This document shows positions 33,994 to 43,142 of a stretch of 64,000 bases of DNA, piece after piece; position 1 is the first letter of the stretch, and the number at the start of each line of letters is the position of its first letter. The translations under genes and the position numbers were made by a program. The DNA is from Sphingobacteriales bacterium (GTDB lineage: Bacteria > Bacteroidota > Bacteroidia > Chitinophagales > UBA2359). The DNA is taken from NCBI GenBank assembly GCA_016718845.1, contig JADKCK010000001.1, positions 186,001-250,000 on the forward strand, given 5' to 3'. The notes under the pieces were generated by a model. It saw only the letters and a program-made list of their open reading frames with translations. It ran no database searches and was not told where the DNA came from.

Positions 33994-35853
33994 ATGAAAC
34001 CTTATCACACCTTATTGTTGTTTTTTGCTGCTTGTGTTTGTTTGCAAGCATCGGCACAAAACAGCATCACCCAACACCTTATTATTAATTGGCAGCAAGC
34101 CACCCGCACTATTGCCGTTGCCGAGGGCAAGGAAGCCCAAACGCTAAGTTTCGAGGGGGCAATGTACGAGCCTCAACAACATTGGCTGCCCATCTTTGGT
34201 AAAAAAACACCCGTTAATGCCACAGGGCGCATACAAGTAAGTATTACAAATGCACAATACGAGGCAGTTGTGTTGCCACCAAACTTGTTAGGGGTTAACG
34301 ATGTGGTGCAAAATAATATTGTGCCACAAGCAAAAATTGCGCAAGAAAAAAAGAAACCTTTTGCGTTGCTTAGTTTTGTGCCATTGCGCCGCACCGAAAT
34401 GGGTGGTTACGAAAAATTAATTTCGTGCGATTTGGTCTATCAAATACAACCACAGCCTGCACAACGCGGCATAAGGCAATATACCAACAACTCGGTTTTT
34501 AACCAAGGTGATTTATACCGTTTTAAGGTGACAGAAGAGGGCGTTTACAAAATAGATTTTGCCTTTTTAAGCAAGTTAGGTATCAGCCAAACAGTGCCAA
34601 TTGCCAACTTGCGCATCTACGGAAATGGAGGCGGTATGCTACCTGAGCTAAGTTCGGGCGAAAAATACGACGATTTACTCGAAAATCCTATACAAGTAAG
34701 CGATAACAACCAAAATAACGTGTTTGATAGCGGAGATTTCTTGATTTTTTATGCGCAAAGCCCAAATCAGTGGTCATTTAACCCAACAACCAAGCGTTTT
34801 GAGTGGACAAAAAATGTTTACTCCGATTATAATTACTATTATTTAAACTTTGATATTGGTGCCGGAAAACGCATTGCACAAGCCGCACCCAACACCGCCA
34901 CACCTACCCTACAACTAAACACTTTTAGCGATTATGTAGCCCACGAAATTGACGAAGATAACCCCAATTATAGCGGACGCACTTGGTATGGCGAGTTGTT
35001 TAATGCACAACGAACCGAACAAACTTTTAATTTTACGATACCCAACCTCGACCTATCGGCACAGCAATACTTGACTACATCGGTTGCCGGGCGCACCATA
35101 GCTGCCTCGGCATCGTTTAGTACTTTTGTTAACGATGCCTTGCTGCAAACCATGTCTATCAGCACAGTTACACCCGGCTACGAATACGACTACGGACGAC
35201 CCGCCCTTGCCACTACCGCCTTTACCGTATCTAACAACAACCCCATTGGCATAAAAGTACGCTACAACATTGCCGATGCCGCCGCCGAAGGTTGGCTAAA
35301 TTATTTGGTGCTTAATGTGCGCCGCAACTTAATTTGCAACGGACAAATGGGTTTTAGAGATGGTGCATCGGTTGCCCAAAATGCCATAGCCCAATTTAAC
35401 CTACAGGCAAACAACAGCCTTACTGTTTGGGATATTAGCCGCATAGACCAAGTACAACAAATACCCCTTAATGCCACAACCAACGGTTTTAGTTTTGTGG
35501 CACAAGCAAGCCAATTGCGCCAATATATTGCCTTTGATGGCACACAGTTTTTAACGCCCGAAGCCGAAGGTATTGCCGAAAAACAAAACCTACACGCCCC
35601 CGAAACACCCGATATGGTCATTATATCGCACCCCAATTTTGTATCATCTGCCCAACAGCTTGCCGATTTTCATCAACAGTACGACAATTTAAGCATAAAA
35701 ATAGTTACCCCACAGCAAATTTACAACGAGTTTTCGTCGGGTAAATTAGATGTTACTGCCATGCGACTACCTAAAAATGCTGTACGACCGCGCCGAAAAC
35801 GACCCAAACGCAATGCCTCAATATGTATTATTTTGGGGCGATGCATCGTATGA
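33994..35853 (+). CDS. porU: T9SS sortase PorU, N-terminal fragment
   Basis: PorU is the gingipain-like (C25) surface sortase that removes T9SS sorting domains and attaches cargo to lipopolysaccharide. This part begins at ATG 33994, with a signal peptide of 22 residues (ASAQ), and covers the N-terminal domain (SITQHLIINWQ, LYRFKVTEEGVYKIDFAFLSKLGI, LRIYGNGGGMLPEL, NPIQVSDNNQNNVFDSGDFLIFYAQSP) and the start of the C25 domain (DMVIISHPNFVSSAQQLADFH). Just after FSSGKLDVTAMR one base is missing at about 35764, so the last 29 residues are off-frame. The protein continues in the 35750-37864 frame as DYLKMLYDRAENDP. The total would be about 1288 residues, normal for PorU. Confidence 0.85.
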   Translation: MKPYHTLLLFFAACVCLQASAQNSITQHLIINWQQATRTIAVAEGKEAQTLSFEGAMYEPQQHWLPIFGKKTPVNATGRIQVSITNAQYEAVVLPPNLLGVNDVVQNNIVPQAKIAQEKKKPFALLSFVPLRRTEMGGYEKLISCDLVYQIQPQPAQRGIRQYTNNSVFNQGDLYRFKVTEEGVYKIDFAFLSKLGISQTVPIANLRIYGNGGGMLPELSSGEKYDDLLENPIQVSDNNQNNVFDSGDFLIFYAQSPNQWSFNPTTKRFEWTKNVYSDYNYYYLNFDIGAGKRIAQAAPNTATPTLQLNTFSDYVAHEIDEDNPNYSGRTWYGELFNAQRTEQTFNFTIPNLDLSAQQYLTTSVAGRTIAASASFSTFVNDALLQTMSISTVTPGYEYDYGRPALATTAFTVSNNNPIGIKVRYNIADAAAEGWLNYLVLNVRRNLICNGQMGFRDGASVAQNAIAQFNLQANNSLTVWDISRIDQVQQIPLNATTNGFSFVAQASQLRQYIAFDGTQFLTPEAEGIAEKQNLHAPETPDMVIISHPNFVSSAQQLADFHQQYDNLSIKIVTPQQIYNEFSSGKLDVTAMRLPKNAVRPRRKRPKRNASICIILGRCIV

Positions 35854-37864
35854 TTACAAAGACCTGAAATTTAAAGACGGCACAAACAGCAATTTTGTAC
35901 CCACCTACGAAAGTCCCGAAACACTAAGTACTACCTACACCTATTGCTCCGACGATTTTTTTGGTTATTTAGATGATAACGAAGGCGAAACCATGTCGAC
36001 CAATAAATATTTGTTAGACATTGGCATTGGCAGAATACCCATAAAAAGCAACGAAGAAGGCAATATTGTGGTAGATAAAATAACACACTATACCCAACAA
36101 GCCACCATGGGCAATTGGCGCAACGATGTGTGTTTTATTGGCGATGACGAAGATGGCAACACCCACCTAAACGATGCCGAAGAGGGCGCCGATTTTATGG
36201 CTGCCAATCATCCAGTATACAACATAAACAAAATTTACTTAGATGCCTATCAACAAATAAGCACCGCCGGAGGCAACCGCTACCCCGCAGCAAAAGAGGC
36301 ATTGAATGCCCAAGTATTTTCGGGAGCATTGATGCTTAACTACAGCGGGCATGGCGGCGAAGACGGCTGGACCTACGAGCGCGTATTAGATGCCAGCGAT
36401 TTACCCAAATGGCGAAACACCGACAAAATGCCTTTGTTTGTAACCGCAACCTGCAGCTTTGCCCGATACGACAACCCCGACAAATACTCGATAGGCGAAA
36501 AACTAATGCTATACCCCGATGGCGGAGCTATTGCCCTTATGACCACTGTTAGGTTGGTGTATGCAGGCTCAAATGCCACCTTAAACGGAGCTTTTACCAA
36601 ACGCCTATTTGAACCTATTAACGGCACCATGCCCACCATAGGCGAGGCAGCCCGATTAGCAAAAAATGATGTGTTTACACTTAGCTACTCGCCCAATTTC
36701 GACTCGCAATCGAGTGCTGTAAATAACCACAAATTTGCCTTATTTGGCGACCCCGCCTTGCATTTGGCTTATCCGCAACAAACCACCGTTGTTACTACAC
36801 AAATCAACAACAAACCCCTAACAGGCGGCACCGCCGACACCATACGAGCCCTACAAACCGTTGTAGTAAAAGGCGAAGTACGCGACCAACAAGGCAACCG
36901 ATTAGAATCGTTTAATGGCATTGTGTACCCCACAGTTTTCGACAAAAAAATTAACATCGAAACACTTGGCAACGACTCGGGCAGCCCCAAAACCTCCTTC
37001 GATTTGCGCCGAAATGTGCTGTTTAAAGGACAAGCAAGTGTAACAAATGGCAGTTTCGAGTTTTCGTTTATCGTACCCAAAGATATTAACTACCAATATG
37101 GCATAGGTAGAATTAGCTATTATGCCGCCGATAATCAAACCGACTTTAATGGCTATACCGAAGCCCTATATATTGGCGGCATAAACGACCAAGCTTTTAA
37201 CGACCAACAACCACCGCAAATAGATATTTTTATGGGCGATGAACGATTTGTGTTTGGTAGCACCACCGACAAAAGCCCCTTGCTAATTGCCAAAATACGC
37301 GACGAAAACGGCATAAACACAGCCGGTAGTGGTGTTGGTCACGACATAACTGGAGTATTAAACGACGACAACGGCAACGCCTATACCCTTAACCAATACT
37401 ACAAAACCGACCTAAATAGCTACAAAAGTGGCGAGGTACAATACCCCTTAAACGACCTGTCCGAAGGCTTACATCGTATTGAGGTAAAAGCATGGGACAT
37501 TAACAACAACTCGGGTAAGGGATATACCGAGTTTGTGGTGGCATCGTCGGCAGAGTTGGCACTTAAAAATGTGCTTAACTACCCAAACCCATTTATGGAC
37601 TATACCCAGTTTTGGTTTGAACATAACCGCCCCAACGAACCCCTAAATGTGATGGTACAGGTATACACCCTGTCGGGCAAATTAATAAAAACTTTGCACC
37701 AAGAAATACAAACGGCAGGCTACCGCTCGGACGACATTACCTGGGACGGACTCGACGATTTTGGTAGCAAAATAGGACGCCGGAGCTTATGTATATATAC
37801 TAACCGTAAAAACCAACGACAACAAAACCGCCCGACAAGTGCAACGTTTGGTGTTTTGAAGTAG
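35750..37864 (+). CDS. porU: T9SS sortase PorU, catalytic and C-terminal fragment
   Basis: This frame holds the catalytic core: the His in LNYSGHGGEDGW and the Cys in FVTATCSFARYDNP, spaced as in C25 peptidases, then FALFGDPALHLAYP. Beta domains follow, including FMGDERFVFGSTTDKSPLL, and LNYPNPFMDYTQFWFEHN near the end. A second single-base error at about 37781 replaces the ending: dropping one C gives GAYVYILTVKTNDNKTARQV and a stop at 37857-37859, a standard sorting-type ending; the frame as read ends SATFGVLK. A terminator follows. PorV, often next to porU, is not in this position. Confidence 0.85.
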   Translation: MLLPCDYLKMLYDRAENDPNAMPQYVLFWGDASYDYKDLKFKDGTNSNFVPTYESPETLSTTYTYCSDDFFGYLDDNEGETMSTNKYLLDIGIGRIPIKSNEEGNIVVDKITHYTQQATMGNWRNDVCFIGDDEDGNTHLNDAEEGADFMAANHPVYNINKIYLDAYQQISTAGGNRYPAAKEALNAQVFSGALMLNYSGHGGEDGWTYERVLDASDLPKWRNTDKMPLFVTATCSFARYDNPDKYSIGEKLMLYPDGGAIALMTTVRLVYAGSNATLNGAFTKRLFEPINGTMPTIGEAARLAKNDVFTLSYSPNFDSQSSAVNNHKFALFGDPALHLAYPQQTTVVTTQINNKPLTGGTADTIRALQTVVVKGEVRDQQGNRLESFNGIVYPTVFDKKINIETLGNDSGSPKTSFDLRRNVLFKGQASVTNGSFEFSFIVPKDINYQYGIGRISYYAADNQTDFNGYTEALYIGGINDQAFNDQQPPQIDIFMGDERFVFGSTTDKSPLLIAKIRDENGINTAGSGVGHDITGVLNDDNGNAYTLNQYYKTDLNSYKSGEVQYPLNDLSEGLHRIEVKAWDINNNSGKGYTEFVVASSAELALKNVLNYPNPFMDYTQFWFEHNRPNEPLNVMVQVYTLSGKLIKTLHQEIQTAGYRSDDITWDGLDDFGSKIGRRSLCIYTNRKNQRQQNRPTSATFGVLK

Positions 37865-37939
37865 AAAAATAAATACAGCCTATATATTTAATGTTTTAAA
37901 AAATATATTACTATTTGAAATGTATAATCATTTTACATA

Positions 37940-37990
37940 AAAAATATGCCTCTAAAACACTTAAACAGGTGCTTTAGAGGCATATTTTTG
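37940..37990 (+). terminator. Terminator after porU
   Basis: AAAATATGCCTCTAAA pairs with a TTTAGAGGCATATTTT arm, a 16-pair stem followed by T residues. It is 80 bases past porU and before cdd. Confidence 0.9.
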
Positions 37991-38111
37991 ACTAAAAACT
38001 GCTACAAACAGCTAATTTAACTACACAATGCAATTTTTAGGGCATATTGCTATCTATCTAAACACAAAATTATGTACCTTTAACCCCTTTTTATCTTACA
38101 ACATTAAGTTC

Positions 38112-38384
38112 ATGAAAACTATACAGTTAGCTGTTACCATAGAAGCCTACGACAACCACCAAGATTTTACCGAACAAGAACAACAACTATTTGCCACTGC
38201 ACGCAAAGCCTGCCTTAATGCTCATGCACCCTACTCAAAATTTCAGGTAGGGGCAGCCGTATTACTCGCCGACGGGCAAGTGTTTGAAGGCAACAACCAA
38301 GAAAACGCAGCTTATCCAAGCGGCTTATGCGCCGAGCGAGTAGCCATTTTTTACGCATCGGCAGCAAACCCCAACACCCCGTAA
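38112..38384 (+). CDS. cdd: Cytidine deaminase, N-terminal fragment
   Basis: Cdd deaminates cytidine and deoxycytidine to uridine in nucleoside salvage. The ATG at 38112 gives a 90-residue piece with LNAHAPYSKFQVGAAVLLADGQVFEGNNQENAAYPSGLCAERVAIF: the APYSxFxVGAA entry, and the CAE with catalytic Glu and zinc ligand. The frame ends at a TAA just after NPNTP. One C is missing from the run at 38377-38380; with five C the protein continues as VKAVAVTINYDLNP in the next fragment. In many Bacteroidota cdd follows porV-porU. Confidence 0.8.
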   Translation: MKTIQLAVTIEAYDNHQDFTEQEQQLFATARKACLNAHAPYSKFQVGAAVLLADGQVFEGNNQENAAYPSGLCAERVAIFYASAANPNTP

Positions 38385-38614
38385 AAGCCGTTGCCGTAAC
38401 TATTAACTACGACCTAAACCCCAACTTCGACGAAATAGTGTCGCCCTGCGGCGGATGCCGACAAGTGCTTGTTGAGTACGAACATAAATTTGGTAACAAC
38501 ATTACCATATATATGGTAGGCAAAAACGAGCGGGTATATGTTGTACGCTCCATGAAACAACTAATGCCCATGTCTTTTTCGGGCGATGTATTAGCCGATT
38601 TTGGTAAGAAATAA
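38327..38614 (+). CDS. cdd: Cytidine deaminase, C-terminal fragment
   Basis: The useful part of this frame begins at about 38379 and supplies the remaining zinc ligands in SPCGGCRQVLVEYEHKF, followed by IYMVGKNERVYVVRSMKQLMPMSF and the terminal GDVLADFGKK. Joined with the upstream fragment it gives about 167 residues, the usual tetrameric Cdd plus a short extension. The first residues of the frame before VKAVAV are off-frame. It is followed by the sulfotransferase gene after 65 bases. Confidence 0.8.
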   Translation: MRRASSHFLRIGSKPQHPVKAVAVTINYDLNPNFDEIVSPCGGCRQVLVEYEHKFGNNITIYMVGKNERVYVVRSMKQLMPMSFSGDVLADFGKK

Positions 38615-38679
38615 CAAACATTGCAAGTTTTAAGCAGTTTTCGTATTTTTCATTCTCCATTCTCTATTATTTATTAAAT

Positions 38680-39384
38680 ATGCCTTATTACAGCATAGAG
38701 CAACTCAATAACACCGAAATTCATTTTATTGTGGGGTCGGGGCGCAGCGGCACAACCCTAATGACCACCATTTTTAACGCCAACCCCGAGGTAATTTGCA
38801 TACCCGAAGCAAGATTAGTAATGGCATTTAACCAAAAATATTCGGGTACAACCGCTATGCCCGAGCATTTTAGTACCGATTTAAGCAACTACGTATCTAC
38901 CATTTTAGACATAAAAAAACAAACCGACGAGCGCCTATGGCTCGCCGATTTTGATACCGATATGTACCTGCATTTTGATAAACAACAACTGCCACAACAC
39001 AGCTATGCCAATGTTTGCAAACAATTGTTGATGAATATTACGTTGCCCAACCGCAGTAATGAACAGGTGCGTACTATTGTGGATAAAAACCCCGAATACA
39101 CATTTTTTATTGAGCCACTGCTCAAAATTTTTCCGAAAGCTAAATTTTTGGTAGCTGTGCGCGATTATAGGTCGGTGGTGCTGTCGCAGCGCGAAAGCGA
39201 AGCCCGAGCAGGTTTGGGCGATGTGGCTTTTCATGCGTTTTTGTGGGATAAATACAACCAAGAGGTACTGCGAATGAAAAAACGCTACCCCAACCAACTA
39301 ATGCTGATACCCTACGAAAAAATGGTGCAAGATACCGAACAAACCCCTACGCGAGGCATGTGCGTTTTTAAACATAAATTTTGA
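38680..39384 (+). CDS. Sulfotransferase family protein, N-terminal fragment
   Basis: The fragment begins with FIVGSGRSGTTLMTTIFNANPEV, the 5'-phosphosulfate loop that binds PAPS, then CIPEARLVM, TIVDKNPEYTFFIEPLLKIFPKAKFLVAVRDYRSVVLSQRES, which carries the 3'-phosphate motif (R and S). Such enzymes sulfate glycans, lipids or small molecules. After VQDTEQT the frame is lost; one extra C in the run at 39344-39347 moves it. Corrected reading goes on as LREACAFLNINFDADMLTPYKK in the next fragment, giving about 358 residues. Confidence 0.75.
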   Translation: MPYYSIEQLNNTEIHFIVGSGRSGTTLMTTIFNANPEVICIPEARLVMAFNQKYSGTTAMPEHFSTDLSNYVSTILDIKKQTDERLWLADFDTDMYLHFDKQQLPQHSYANVCKQLLMNITLPNRSNEQVRTIVDKNPEYTFFIEPLLKIFPKAKFLVAVRDYRSVVLSQRESEARAGLGDVAFHAFLWDKYNQEVLRMKKRYPNQLMLIPYEKMVQDTEQTPTRGMCVFKHKF

Positions 39385-39391
39385 TGCCGAT

Positions 39392-39754
39392 ATGCTTACG
39401 CCTTACAAAAAGGTGCAAGCCCACCAACGTAGCACCGACACCAGCAACCGCGACCAAAAAGTATTGGGCGATTTGCAAAAACCCATCAACACCTCGCGCA
39501 TCGAGGCATGGAAAAACCGCTTAACTACCCAAGAGGTTGCCCTTATCGAAACGCTTTGCGCCCAAACAGGCACACAATTGGGCTACCAAGCTACCCAACA
39601 ACTTAGCTTTGTGGATAAGTGCAAACTGCTATTACCCAAAATACCCAATCTGGCTTTTGCGGTTATTGCTTATACCATCTTTCTAAAATATTATTACAGC
39701 ATTCCCCTATCGCTGCGCCTACAAATGATTAAACGATTGAGACTAAGCAGGTAG
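39392..39754 (+). CDS. Sulfotransferase family protein, C-terminal fragment
   Basis: The frame is the continuation from about 39347 (LREACAFLNINFDADML) and ends at 39754. It contains HQRSTDTSNRDQKVLGDLQKPINTSRIEAWKNRLTTQEVALIETLC, the C-terminal helical region typical of the family (with a conserved Arg/Trp pair that closes the substrate site), then LNLPLSLR-like YYYSIPLSLRLQMIKR. The tail is basic and hydrophobic and may touch the membrane. A terminator follows at 39819. Confidence 0.7.
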   Translation: MLTPYKKVQAHQRSTDTSNRDQKVLGDLQKPINTSRIEAWKNRLTTQEVALIETLCAQTGTQLGYQATQQLSFVDKCKLLLPKIPNLAFAVIAYTIFLKYYYSIPLSLRLQMIKRLRLSR

Positions 39755-39818
39755 TTTTGTAAGTTTGTTTGCTATCAGTCAAAGGTTTGGGAGCAATAAA
39801 TCGCGAATTAGGCTAACA

Positions 39819-39854
39819 TAAAACGCCCTACCAATTATGGTAGGGCGTTTTATG
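39819..39854 (+). terminator. Terminator after the sulfotransferase gene
   Basis: AAACGCCCTACCA pairs with TGGTAGGGCGTTT across AT, an almost perfect stem with T residues after. It also marks the left boundary of the resident gene block before the AT-rich insert. Confidence 0.85.
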
Positions 39855-40057
39855 TTGTGTGATACGAGCGTAGGGGAGTTTTATTGTGCAACGTTTTGCA
39901 CTTGGCGAAGAAGCGAATTTCGAAGCACTAAACGTCAATCAGCACAAAAGTTGATACGCGGTAGTATGTTCAATTAAGCACTGAACCCGCCATTTTGCCA
40001 AACCCATGTTAGTGGTTCGTGCTTTTTCGATAGGTAACAATTTTGTCATGGATTTAT
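39855..40057. other. Left boundary of the accessory insert, with hairpin and CCATTTTGCCAAACCC motif
   Basis: No gene lies here. GTGCAACGTTTTGCAC (about 39886-39901) is a 6-base inverted repeat around CGTT. CCGCCATTTTGCCAAACCC followed by TGTTAGTGG (about 39988-40018) resembles a motif that, from memory, recurs next to accessory genes in Bacteroidota genomes and has been likened to cassette recombination sites. No terminal repeat partner is obvious at the right side of the insert, so mobility is not shown. Confidence 0.35.
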
Positions 40058-40846
40058 TTAATTTAATGTCACCAGTTGATATTTTTGGATTGCTGCTTTG
40101 TCAAGTCTGTCAACTGTTTCGCTTAAATATAAGAAGTGATTCAAAAGTTCACTAATGGAAAGCTGATGTTCATCGTTCACATTATATTGCCCAGTGTAAA
40201 ATTGTAAAAATTTTTCATCAACTATTCCATTTCGGTGGGCATATAAATGTCGAATTTGTAATACTTTTTCGATATCATCTTGGGGAGTTGTTGGCGAATT
40301 TGGATATAGTAGATTACCCAAATCAGAAATAATATTTAAAACACTTTGATAGTGTTCTATAAATTTAGTCTTAGCACTTGTACTGTTTTCCCTGAAGTTA
40401 TTAAGCCTTTGAGTTAATTGGTTGACAATCGGAACTGGGGATGGTCTGCTAGATGTTTTCGAAAAGTTTTTTTGAATTATTGTTTCTCCTTGCCTAATAT
40501 ATTCTTTTCCTTCCATTAAAACAGGTAAGTCAGATTTTTCAACCTTTATTGCATATACTTTTTTTGAATGATAAACTACATATTGATAATTAACAATAGG
40601 TTTTGGAACTAGTAAATCAATTGCTTTGTGAGTAACACTATTTGCGTTAAAATCTTCACTTAAACCATTAACTGTTATCTGACCTTGAGATTCAGATACC
40701 CCTAAGATAATAATTCCGCCTTGTGAATTCGCAAAAGCAGAAATCATTTGCCCTATACTCCTTGCAGGAGGTAATACAGATTTGTATTCCAATTTTTCGT
40801 CTTCGGGCTTTCCTATTAATTGAAATATTTCTTGTGATAAATCCAT
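40058..40846 (-). CDS. AlbA_2 (Schlafen-type) protein with HEPN-like C-terminal region
   Basis: The N-terminal half matches the AlbA_2 domain (Schlafen/divergent AAA-4): LEYKSVLPPARSIGQMISAFANSQGGIIILGVSESQGQI (residues 19-57, E20 and K22 at the start), then VHHKAIDLL-type VTHKAIDLLVPKP, and YIRQGETIIQ closing the domain near 125. From about 135 the protein is helical. IRHLYAHRNGIVDEKFL (198-214) has R199 and H204, an Rx4H motif followed by GIVD, as in HEPN ribonucleases. I infer a nucleic-acid-binding or cleaving effector. The ATG at 40846 is four bases past the stop of the GHKL ATPase gene, so they are one operon. AT-rich codon use differs from neighbouring genes. Confidence 0.65.
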   Translation of the reverse strand: MDLSQEIFQLIGKPEDEKLEYKSVLPPARSIGQMISAFANSQGGIIILGVSESQGQITVNGLSEDFNANSVTHKAIDLLVPKPIVNYQYVVYHSKKVYAIKVEKSDLPVLMEGKEYIRQGETIIQKNFSKTSSRPSPVPIVNQLTQRLNNFRENSTSAKTKFIEHYQSVLNIISDLGNLLYPNSPTTPQDDIEKVLQIRHLYAHRNGIVDEKFLQFYTGQYNVNDEHQLSISELLNHFLYLSETVDRLDKAAIQKYQLVTLN

Positions 40847-40850
40847 AATT

Positions 40851-41756
40851 TTAGATTGGGAATTTAATTATTTTTGCCTTTTTTAAAATATGACCCAATG
40901 AAATTTTGCGAGGTATAATACCATCATCAATCCACAATTCAGAAGGCTCGAAATCTAATATATCTCTTTCGGAGTCGTAATGAATTATTACCTCTCCCTG
41001 ATATGCTGGTCTCGCAACAATACTTATATCTTGACCATCCTTTTTTATTCCAGCTAAAATTGTTGGGGCGGTTGTATCGTCCAACTCAGAAATATCATAG
41101 TTTTCAAGTGTTGTTAAATGAGCTATAATATTCTCTTTAGCTTGTTTTATCAAACTTTGAACATAAAAAAACATATCAGTTGTTGGAACTGATTTATGAG
41201 AGAAAATTGCAGCAAGGTTTTTATCCTTAATCGCCTCTGCCCACTCCTCATGAGATGAAATACCCATGCTAACTAGTATTTCCTGAGTGATAGGTAAAAG
41301 GTTTGCACTATTACTTTGCCCTTTTGCAATTAATTCTTTTAATTCTGCGATGCTACTGACATTGTTATCCTTTAATAAATCGGTTAGCTGTTCTGCTTTA
41401 TTTATATTTTCCAATATTTCGTCATCATCATATAGTTTATGCTTGTTGGCATAAAGCAATGAAAATAAGTTTTCAGCAAGTAATTTATGCTTGTTAAACC
41501 ACAACAAAGTGATTTGAAAATTTGCTTTGTTTCGTCTGTTCTGGAACTCTGCAAACTTAGGCGTAATCAATTTTGAAATTTCATCTGCTACAAACCCTTC
41601 GGTTCTTTCTCTTTTTTTTGGCAATTCTAAGAAAATTGACAAATCAAGAAGTTCTTTCCTAAGTTCATAATCAAGACTTTCTAAAATGTCTTTTAGTGCT
41701 TCGTCTATCTCTCCGTTGTCTAAAAATAAGTCGTCCTTTATGCAGAAGTTACCGTT
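40851..41756 (-). CDS. Sacsin-like GHKL ATPase, fragment 4 (C-terminal)
   Basis: This frame continues the ATPase gene from about 41756 (NGNFCIKDDLFLDNGEIDEALKDILESLDYELRKELLDL), through SIFLELPKKRERTEGFVADEISKLITPKFAEFQNRR, to the end at IKFPI. The middle (FLKDNNVSSIAELKELIAKGQ and MGISSHEEWAEAIKDK) is helical; the last part reads SIVARPAYQGEVIIHYDSERDILDFEPSELWIDDG, a DUF3883-like or nuclease-type pattern, which I cannot assign firmly. The join with fragment 3 is a homopolymer of T (41755-41759), one base too long. It ends four bases before the AlbA_2 gene. Confidence 0.6.
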   Translation of the reverse strand, partial: NGNFCIKDDLFLDNGEIDEALKDILESLDYELRKELLDLSIFLELPKKRERTEGFVADEISKLITPKFAEFQNRRNKANFQITLLWFNKHKLLAENLFSLLYANKHKLYDDDEILENINKAEQLTDLLKDNNVSSIAELKELIAKGQSNSANLLPITQEILVSMGISSHEEWAEAIKDKNLAAIFSHKSVPTTDMFFYVQSLIKQAKENIIAHLTTLENYDISELDDTTAPTILAGIKKDGQDISIVARPAYQGEVIIHYDSERDILDFEPSELWIDDGIIPRKISLGHILKKAKIIKFPI

Positions 41757-42006
41757 TTTGGTTAGGTAAAATAGGCGACGTTTTAAGGTTTAATTGGCTA
41801 TCATAGCCATTTGCCACTAAGAAATCAATGAATGAATTTAACCAAGTCAAAGACTGTTTTTTGTCTAATTTTAGACTTTCCTGTAATTTTTCAATGTTTT
41901 TGCCTTCTGCAATAGTTTGGATTAGCCACTTAATTTGAAGTTTATTAACTTCCTGCCAAATACTCGCACTCCAGTTTTGCAATTTTTCTTTTCGGGCATA
42001 TCCCAA
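41749..42006 (-). CDS. Sacsin-like GHKL ATPase, fragment 3
   Basis: An 85-residue piece: KLQNWSASIWQEVNKLQIKWLIQTIAEGKNIEKLQESLKLDKKQSLTWLNSFIDFLVANGYDSQLNLKT, a helical segment with the same pattern as WVASQKDLKTLSEQLLKSESQTIEWLNQFYDLI in fragment 2, so the two are likely tandem copies of one helical unit. It joins fragment 2 if one more base is placed in the T run at 41983-41987, giving EKKKLQNWSASIWQE, and joins fragment 4 if one base is removed at 41755-41759. Confidence 0.6.
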   Translation of the reverse strand: MGYARKEKLQNWSASIWQEVNKLQIKWLIQTIAEGKNIEKLQESLKLDKKQSLTWLNSFIDFLVANGYDSQLNLKTSPILPNQKR

Positions 42007-43142
42007 ATAGCCTTACAAAATGTATAAATATTTTCTTGTTCGGTGGGAAACGCTGTATCATCAGCAAAGCAAGCCGATAAGTAATCGCAAGCCTTTGATA
42101 TATTTTCGTTCTTTCCTTCTTTGATGATTTTATTAAGTTCATCAATAATATTATCTTGGGTTTTAGTTGCATAAACTATCTTTTCCCTTGTTTCAATATC
42201 TTGGTGAACTAAGATTTCTCGCCAATCTTTGCCAAGTATTATCAAAGCATTTTTTAGTTCTTCTTCAATACTCCCATCAACACTCAACTTAGATTTGAGT
42301 TGAAACACATTGTTTTGATTAAGTATAACCGCATATTTATCTTGATTAATAAGATTTGAGGCACTATCATCAAGGCTAATCAAATCATAAAATTGATTTA
42401 ACCATTCTATTGTTTGGCTTTCACTTTTCAAAAGTTGTTCAGAAAGTGTTTTTAAGTCCTTTTGAGATGCTACCCAAGAAATAATAGTTTCTAAGGTAAG
42501 ATAATCGTTTTTGTCCCAAATGACTTCGTACCATTCGTGTATTTCATCTTTTATAGGCAACACGAAGTAATTACCAATATTACAAAGTTCCCAAATTTTC
42601 TCTCTTATTTCTTTCTTTCTGTGGCAAGGAAAATCCACACAACTTTCATCATTTTTAATCGCTAATCTACCGTTTAGTGTATCAACAATTGGTGTTACAA
42701 GTAGATTTTGACGAATTGGTTTTTGGAAGTTGGTTTCAAACCAAGATTTTGAGAACCATTTTTTTTCTGTTGGTGTGTCTGTTTTTGCCAAATGGAATAA
42801 GTGTTGCCAATTATTTTCAGAAGCATATTCAAGTAGTATCAAATACAATTCTACACTATCTTGTATGTTTTGTTTATTTTCAAGAATTTTAGGCTCGTTA
42901 TTATGGTCTGTGAGCCAAACCCCATCTCGTGGCTCGGTAGGATTAAAATTTGAACTATTTATTACGATTGGTAAATTAAAATCATTAGTTCCTATCAGAG
43001 GGAAATCACAAAATAATTTTGGTAATTCGTCTGCAAACCCTTTCAAAAAGGTTTTACCATTTGACTGCTCTATTTCAACTGCAATCGTTGTATTATTTTT
43101 TGAAAGTGTTGCAATTTTTATCTCTTGGGTTTTAGATTGCAC
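41922..43142 (-). CDS. Sacsin-like GHKL ATPase, fragment 2 (central)
   Basis: A 406-residue frame whose first useful residues are VQSKTQEIKIATLSKNNTTIAVEIEQSNG. It contains FPLIGTNDFNLPIVINSSNFNPTEPRDGVWLTD, the typical segment after the ATPase lid in sacsin-like proteins (large proteins with internal Hsp90-like repeats), then LAIKNDESCVDFPCHRKKEIREKIWEL and two or more helical repeats with WL-x(2)-FYDLI. The last 20 residues are off-frame. The left join (with fragment 1) needs one more base in the T run at 43143-43147, restoring IYKKVQSKTQ. Confidence 0.65.
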   Translation of the reverse strand: MQSKTQEIKIATLSKNNTTIAVEIEQSNGKTFLKGFADELPKLFCDFPLIGTNDFNLPIVINSSNFNPTEPRDGVWLTDHNNEPKILENKQNIQDSVELYLILLEYASENNWQHLFHLAKTDTPTEKKWFSKSWFETNFQKPIRQNLLVTPIVDTLNGRLAIKNDESCVDFPCHRKKEIREKIWELCNIGNYFVLPIKDEIHEWYEVIWDKNDYLTLETIISWVASQKDLKTLSEQLLKSESQTIEWLNQFYDLISLDDSASNLINQDKYAVILNQNNVFQLKSKLSVDGSIEEELKNALIILGKDWREILVHQDIETREKIVYATKTQDNIIDELNKIIKEGKNENISKACDYLSACFADDTAFPTEQENIYTFCKAIWDMPEKKNCKTGVRVFGRKLINFKLSG

